Assembly (NCBI GenBank): GCA_007117945.1
Contig: SKTN01000210.1
Coordinates: forward strand, 1 to 7,785
Length of the DNA stretch: 7,785 bases
Source: Nitriliruptoraceae bacterium
GTDB lineage: Bacteria > Actinomycetota > Nitriliruptoria > Nitriliruptorales > Nitriliruptoraceae
Direction: 5' to 3'
The notes beneath the pieces were generated by a model that did no database searches, had not been told where the DNA came from, and was given only the letters and a program-made list of their open reading frames with translations. A program made the position numbers and the translations under genes. Of this stretch, positions 6,316 to 7,785 are shown piece after piece. Each line of letters opens with the position of its first letter. Positions within the stretch are counted from its first letter, which is position 1.

Positions 6316-6355
6316 GGTGGTCGTTCCCTGGGCTCACGCCCAGGGAACGACCACC
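6316..6355 (-). repeat. 40-bp perfect palindrome: 18-bp stem with a GUGA tetraloop, copy 2
   Basis: The left arm 6316-6333 (GGTGGTCGTTCCCTGGGC) is perfectly complementary to the right arm 6338-6355, around the 4-base loop 6334-6337. On the + strand the loop is TCAC. On the minus strand, which is the transcribed direction of all genes here, it is GTGA, a GNRA-type tetraloop closed by a C-G pair and therefore an unusually stable RNA hairpin. It begins 36 bases after the nadK stop. No T-run follows on either side, so it is not a canonical intrinsic terminator. It could still end transcription, block 3' exonucleases, or be a member of a dispersed intergenic repeat family. Confidence 0.85.
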
Positions 6356-6391
6356 GCAGGTCCGCCCCCGCCAGCCCCGGACCAGCGAGCC

Positions 6392-7258
6392 TCAGCGCAG
6401 GCCGAACTTGCGGCGCACCAGGGTGGGGAAGTCGGTCAGCCCCACGCGGGCGAGACGCACCGGCGCGCCCGCACCGATCACCGTCACCGAGGAGCCCGGC
6501 GGCAGCTCGATGGGCTCACGGCCGTCGCAGGAGGCCAGCCCGGGGGCCTGGTCCTCGAGCAGGTCGACGCGCACCGCCTCCTCCGGGGCCGCGACGACGG
6601 TGCGGTCGAAGAGGCTGTGGGGCGCCACGGGCACGACCAGGGTGGCCGCCACCCGCGGCGAGACGATCGGGCCTCCGGCGGACAACGCGTAGGCGGTCGA
6701 GCCCGTCGCCGTGGCCAGGATCAGCGCGTCGGCGCCCACGCGTGCGAAGAAGGTGCCGTCGATGTGGACGTCGGTGAGCAGGAGCCGCTGCCGCGCCGTC
6801 TTCTCCACGGCGACCTCGTTGAGGGCCCAGCTCGAGGCGACCGGTTCGCCCTCGGCGTCGTGGACGTGCATCGTGAGGGTGTCACGCTCCTCCACCCGGT
6901 ACTGCCCCGCCGCCACGGCCCGCAGCGCCGGACCCAGGTCGTGGCTCTCCACCTCGGCGAGGAAGCCGAGGCGGCCGAGGTTGACCCCGAGCACGGGCAC
7001 ACCGGCGTCGCGGCACAGGTGGGCGGCACGCAGGAAGGTGCCGTCCCCACCGAAGGAGATCGCCAGCTCGATGTCGGCCGCCAGCTCATCGGGCGCGACC
7101 AGGGGCCCGAGGTGGGCGAGGTCCGCGTCGATGTCGTCGGAGCCTCCACCCACCGTGGCCACCACCTCGACGTCGAGCTGCTCGAGGATCCGCGACGCCT
7201 CCAGCGCCGCCTCCCGGGAGGCGGGCCGTCCCGCGTGCACCACCAGACCGACCTTCAC
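6392..7258 (-). CDS. nadK: NAD kinase (ATP/polyphosphate type)
   Basis: This 288-residue cytosolic enzyme phosphorylates NAD to NADP and so sets the NADPH pool. The family motifs are all present in order: the GGDGT nucleotide-binding motif at residues 70-74 (catalytic Asp72), LGFLAEV at 98-103, the Asn-Glu pair 147-148 in ALNEVAVEK, the glycine-rich ATATGSTAYALSAGGP segment at about 182-197, and CDG at 244-246. The length fits the usual 270-310 residues. The GTG start at 7258 is chosen because MKVGLVVHAGR matches the family N terminus, a GGAGG Shine-Dalgarno (7268-7264) lies 5 bases upstream, and the start overlaps the tlyA stop by 4 bases. tlyA-nadK is a classic actinobacterial pair. In many relatives recN follows closely; here 282 bp with palindromic repeats separate them, so nadK may be the last gene of its transcript. 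Confidence 0.97.
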   Translation of the reverse strand: MKVGLVVHAGRPASREAALEASRILEQLDVEVVATVGGGSDDIDADLAHLGPLVAPDELAADIELAISFGGDGTFLRAAHLCRDAGVPVLGVNLGRLGFLAEVESHDLGPALRAVAAGQYRVEERDTLTMHVHDAEGEPVASSWALNEVAVEKTARQRLLLTDVHIDGTFFARVGADALILATATGSTAYALSAGGPIVSPRVAATLVVPVAPHSLFDRTVVAAPEEAVRVDLLEDQAPGLASCDGREPIELPPGSSVTVIGAGAPVRLARVGLTDFPTLVRRKFGLR

Positions 7259-7785
7259 TGCGACCTCCGGCGCCGGTCGGCCCCCTCCTCGACGGCGGTG
7301 TCCAGGAGGTGACCGGGGGGGACGTCAGGTCCCGGCGCGGGTCCGAGGTGTAGCAGGAACTCGACGTTGCCCTTGCCTCCGAGCAGCGGCGAGGCGGTGG
7401 CACCCCGCACCGCCCAGCCGGCCCCTACCGCCGCGTCGGCGACGCGTTGCAGCGCGCGGCGCCAGATCACCGGGTCACGAACGATGCCGCCCTCACCGAC
7501 GTCGCCGCGGCCGGCCTCGAACTGGGGCTTCACCAGCAGCACGGCCTCCGCATCCTCGCCCAGCAGCGCGAGCAGCCCGGGGAGCACGATCGCCAGGGAG
7601 ATGAAGGAGAGGTCGGCCACGAGCAGATCGGGGCGCGGCTGTGGGATGTCGTCGGCGACGAGGTCGCGGACGTTGGTGCGCTCGGAGAGCACCACCCTCG
7701 GGTCGGTGCGCAGGGACTCGTGCAGCTGGCCGTAGCCGACGTCGTAGGCCAGGACCCTGACCGCGCCCCGCTGGAGGAGGCAGTC
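7255..7785 (-). CDS. tlyA: TlyA-family rRNA 2'-O-methyltransferase, 5' end cut off by the window
   Basis: The visible 176 residues are the C-terminal two thirds of a TlyA protein. By family knowledge this is an S4-domain, FtsJ-like SAM-dependent methyltransferase that 2'-O-methylates cytidines in 16S and 23S rRNA, which makes actinobacteria sensitive to capreomycin; some homologues are reported as haemolysins. The frame enters at the window edge just after the expected SAM-binding glycine motif, with DCLLQRGA, then YDVGYGQLHESLRTDPR. The catalytic set expected of the family is visible: Asp58 in LLVADLSFISL, Lys86 in LLVKPQFEAGRGDVG, and Glu142 in GGKGNVEFLLHL (numbering of the visible part). 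The full protein is usually about 270 residues, so roughly 95 residues with the S4 RNA-binding domain and first catalytic Lys lie outside. A short Arg-rich tail ends it. The TGA stop overlaps the GTG of nadK (GTGA), implying translational coupling. Confidence 0.95.
   Translation of the reverse strand, partial: DCLLQRGAVRVLAYDVGYGQLHESLRTDPRVVLSERTNVRDLVADDIPQPRPDLLVADLSFISLAIVLPGLLALLGEDAEAVLLVKPQFEAGRGDVGEGGIVRDPVIWRRALQRVADAAVGAGWAVRGATASPLLGGKGNVEFLLHLGPAPGPDVPPGHLLDTAVEEGADRRRRSQ

Larger units (their letters stand above)
6110..6391. other. nadK-recN intergenic region, 282 bp, rich in palindromes
   Basis: This is the longest gene-free stretch in the window. In reading order on the minus strand it holds a 40-bp perfect stem-loop (6355-6316), a degenerate second copy (6283-6246), a 16-bp dyad (6172-6157), GC-only palindromes, and a -10-like TAGGCT just before recN. 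I see no credible small gene. The open frames crossing it lack recognisable protein features and look like high-GC read-through. Confidence 0.8.

Noticed and set aside
6110..6337. N-terminal extension of recN up to 6337
   Set aside because: The upstream codons are Pro/Gly/Arg-rich and cross the palindromic repeat. The family begins at VIEELHIRGLG, which corresponds to the GTG at 6109.
6323..6348. GTTC and GAAC on either side of the large palindrome as a LexA (SOS) box for recN
   Set aside because: The actinobacterial LexA site has a 4-base spacer between GAAC and GTTC. Here the order is GTTC then GAAC, far apart and simply part of the stem arms.
6316..6355. Canonical rho-independent terminator after nadK
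   Set aside because: The stem is strong but there is no T-run after it on either strand, so only a U-less terminator or another role can be proposed.
6511..6530. Third copy of the GGGCTCACG repeat core inside nadK
   Set aside because: Only GGGCTCACG matches. The flanks do not form the palindrome and the bases are explained by the nadK coding sequence.
1..7785. A novel multi-gene system, such as defence, mobile or secretion genes
   Set aside because: All seven genes are recognisable conserved housekeeping families with intact catalytic residues. No transposase, integrase of phage type, toxin-antitoxin pair, CRISPR array, tRNA or rRNA was seen.

Overview
The window reads as a chromosomal housekeeping segment of a high-GC actinobacterium (Actinomycetota). 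By eye it is around 70% G+C, with strong third-position G/C, frequent GTG starts and short 4-base overlaps between genes. The order tlyA - nadK - recN - pyrG - NUDIX ADP-ribose pyrophosphatase - xerD is the well-known actinobacterial cluster (in Mycobacterium tuberculosis it is tlyA, ppnK, recN, steA, mctB, pyrG, Rv1700, xerD). Two differences stand out. There is no steA/mctB pair between recN and pyrG, and a pyrimidine-nucleoside phosphorylase follows xerD where parA/scpA/scpB often sit. This suggests a lineage away from the mycobacteria and streptomycetes, perhaps a deep-branching class, but I cannot name it from this sequence.

All seven genes lie on the minus strand, so the reading order runs from high to low coordinates. 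Block 1 (7785-6392) is the 3' part of tlyA followed by nadK, joined by a GTGA overlap. Block 2 is a 282-bp intergenic stretch (6391-6110). It holds two related palindromes, each capped by a GUGA (GNRA-type) loop when transcribed with the genes, then a separate 16-bp dyad and a likely leaderless promoter for recN. Block 3 is recN (6109-4433). Block 4 is a 161-bp leader (4432-4272) with a possible promoter, two small hairpins and repeated CGCGACC motifs. Block 5 is pyrG, the NUDIX gene and xerD (4271-998), each joined to the next by a 4-base stop/start overlap. Block 6, after 50 bp, is the 5' part of the phosphorylase gene (947-1), which runs off the window edge. No gene-free stretch exceeds 300 bases.

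Functionally the window combines ribosome methylation (TlyA), NADP supply (NadK), double-strand break repair (RecN), CTP synthesis (PyrG), nucleotide-sugar clean-up (NUDIX), chromosome dimer resolution (XerD) and pyrimidine nucleoside salvage (phosphorylase). pyrG, the NUDIX gene and the phosphorylase share a nucleotide-metabolism theme. I see no mobile element, defence system, CRISPR array, tRNA or rRNA. The proteins are ordinary family members with intact motifs. The material most worth a second look is non-coding: the GUGA-capped palindrome pair between nadK and recN, and the structured pyrG leader.
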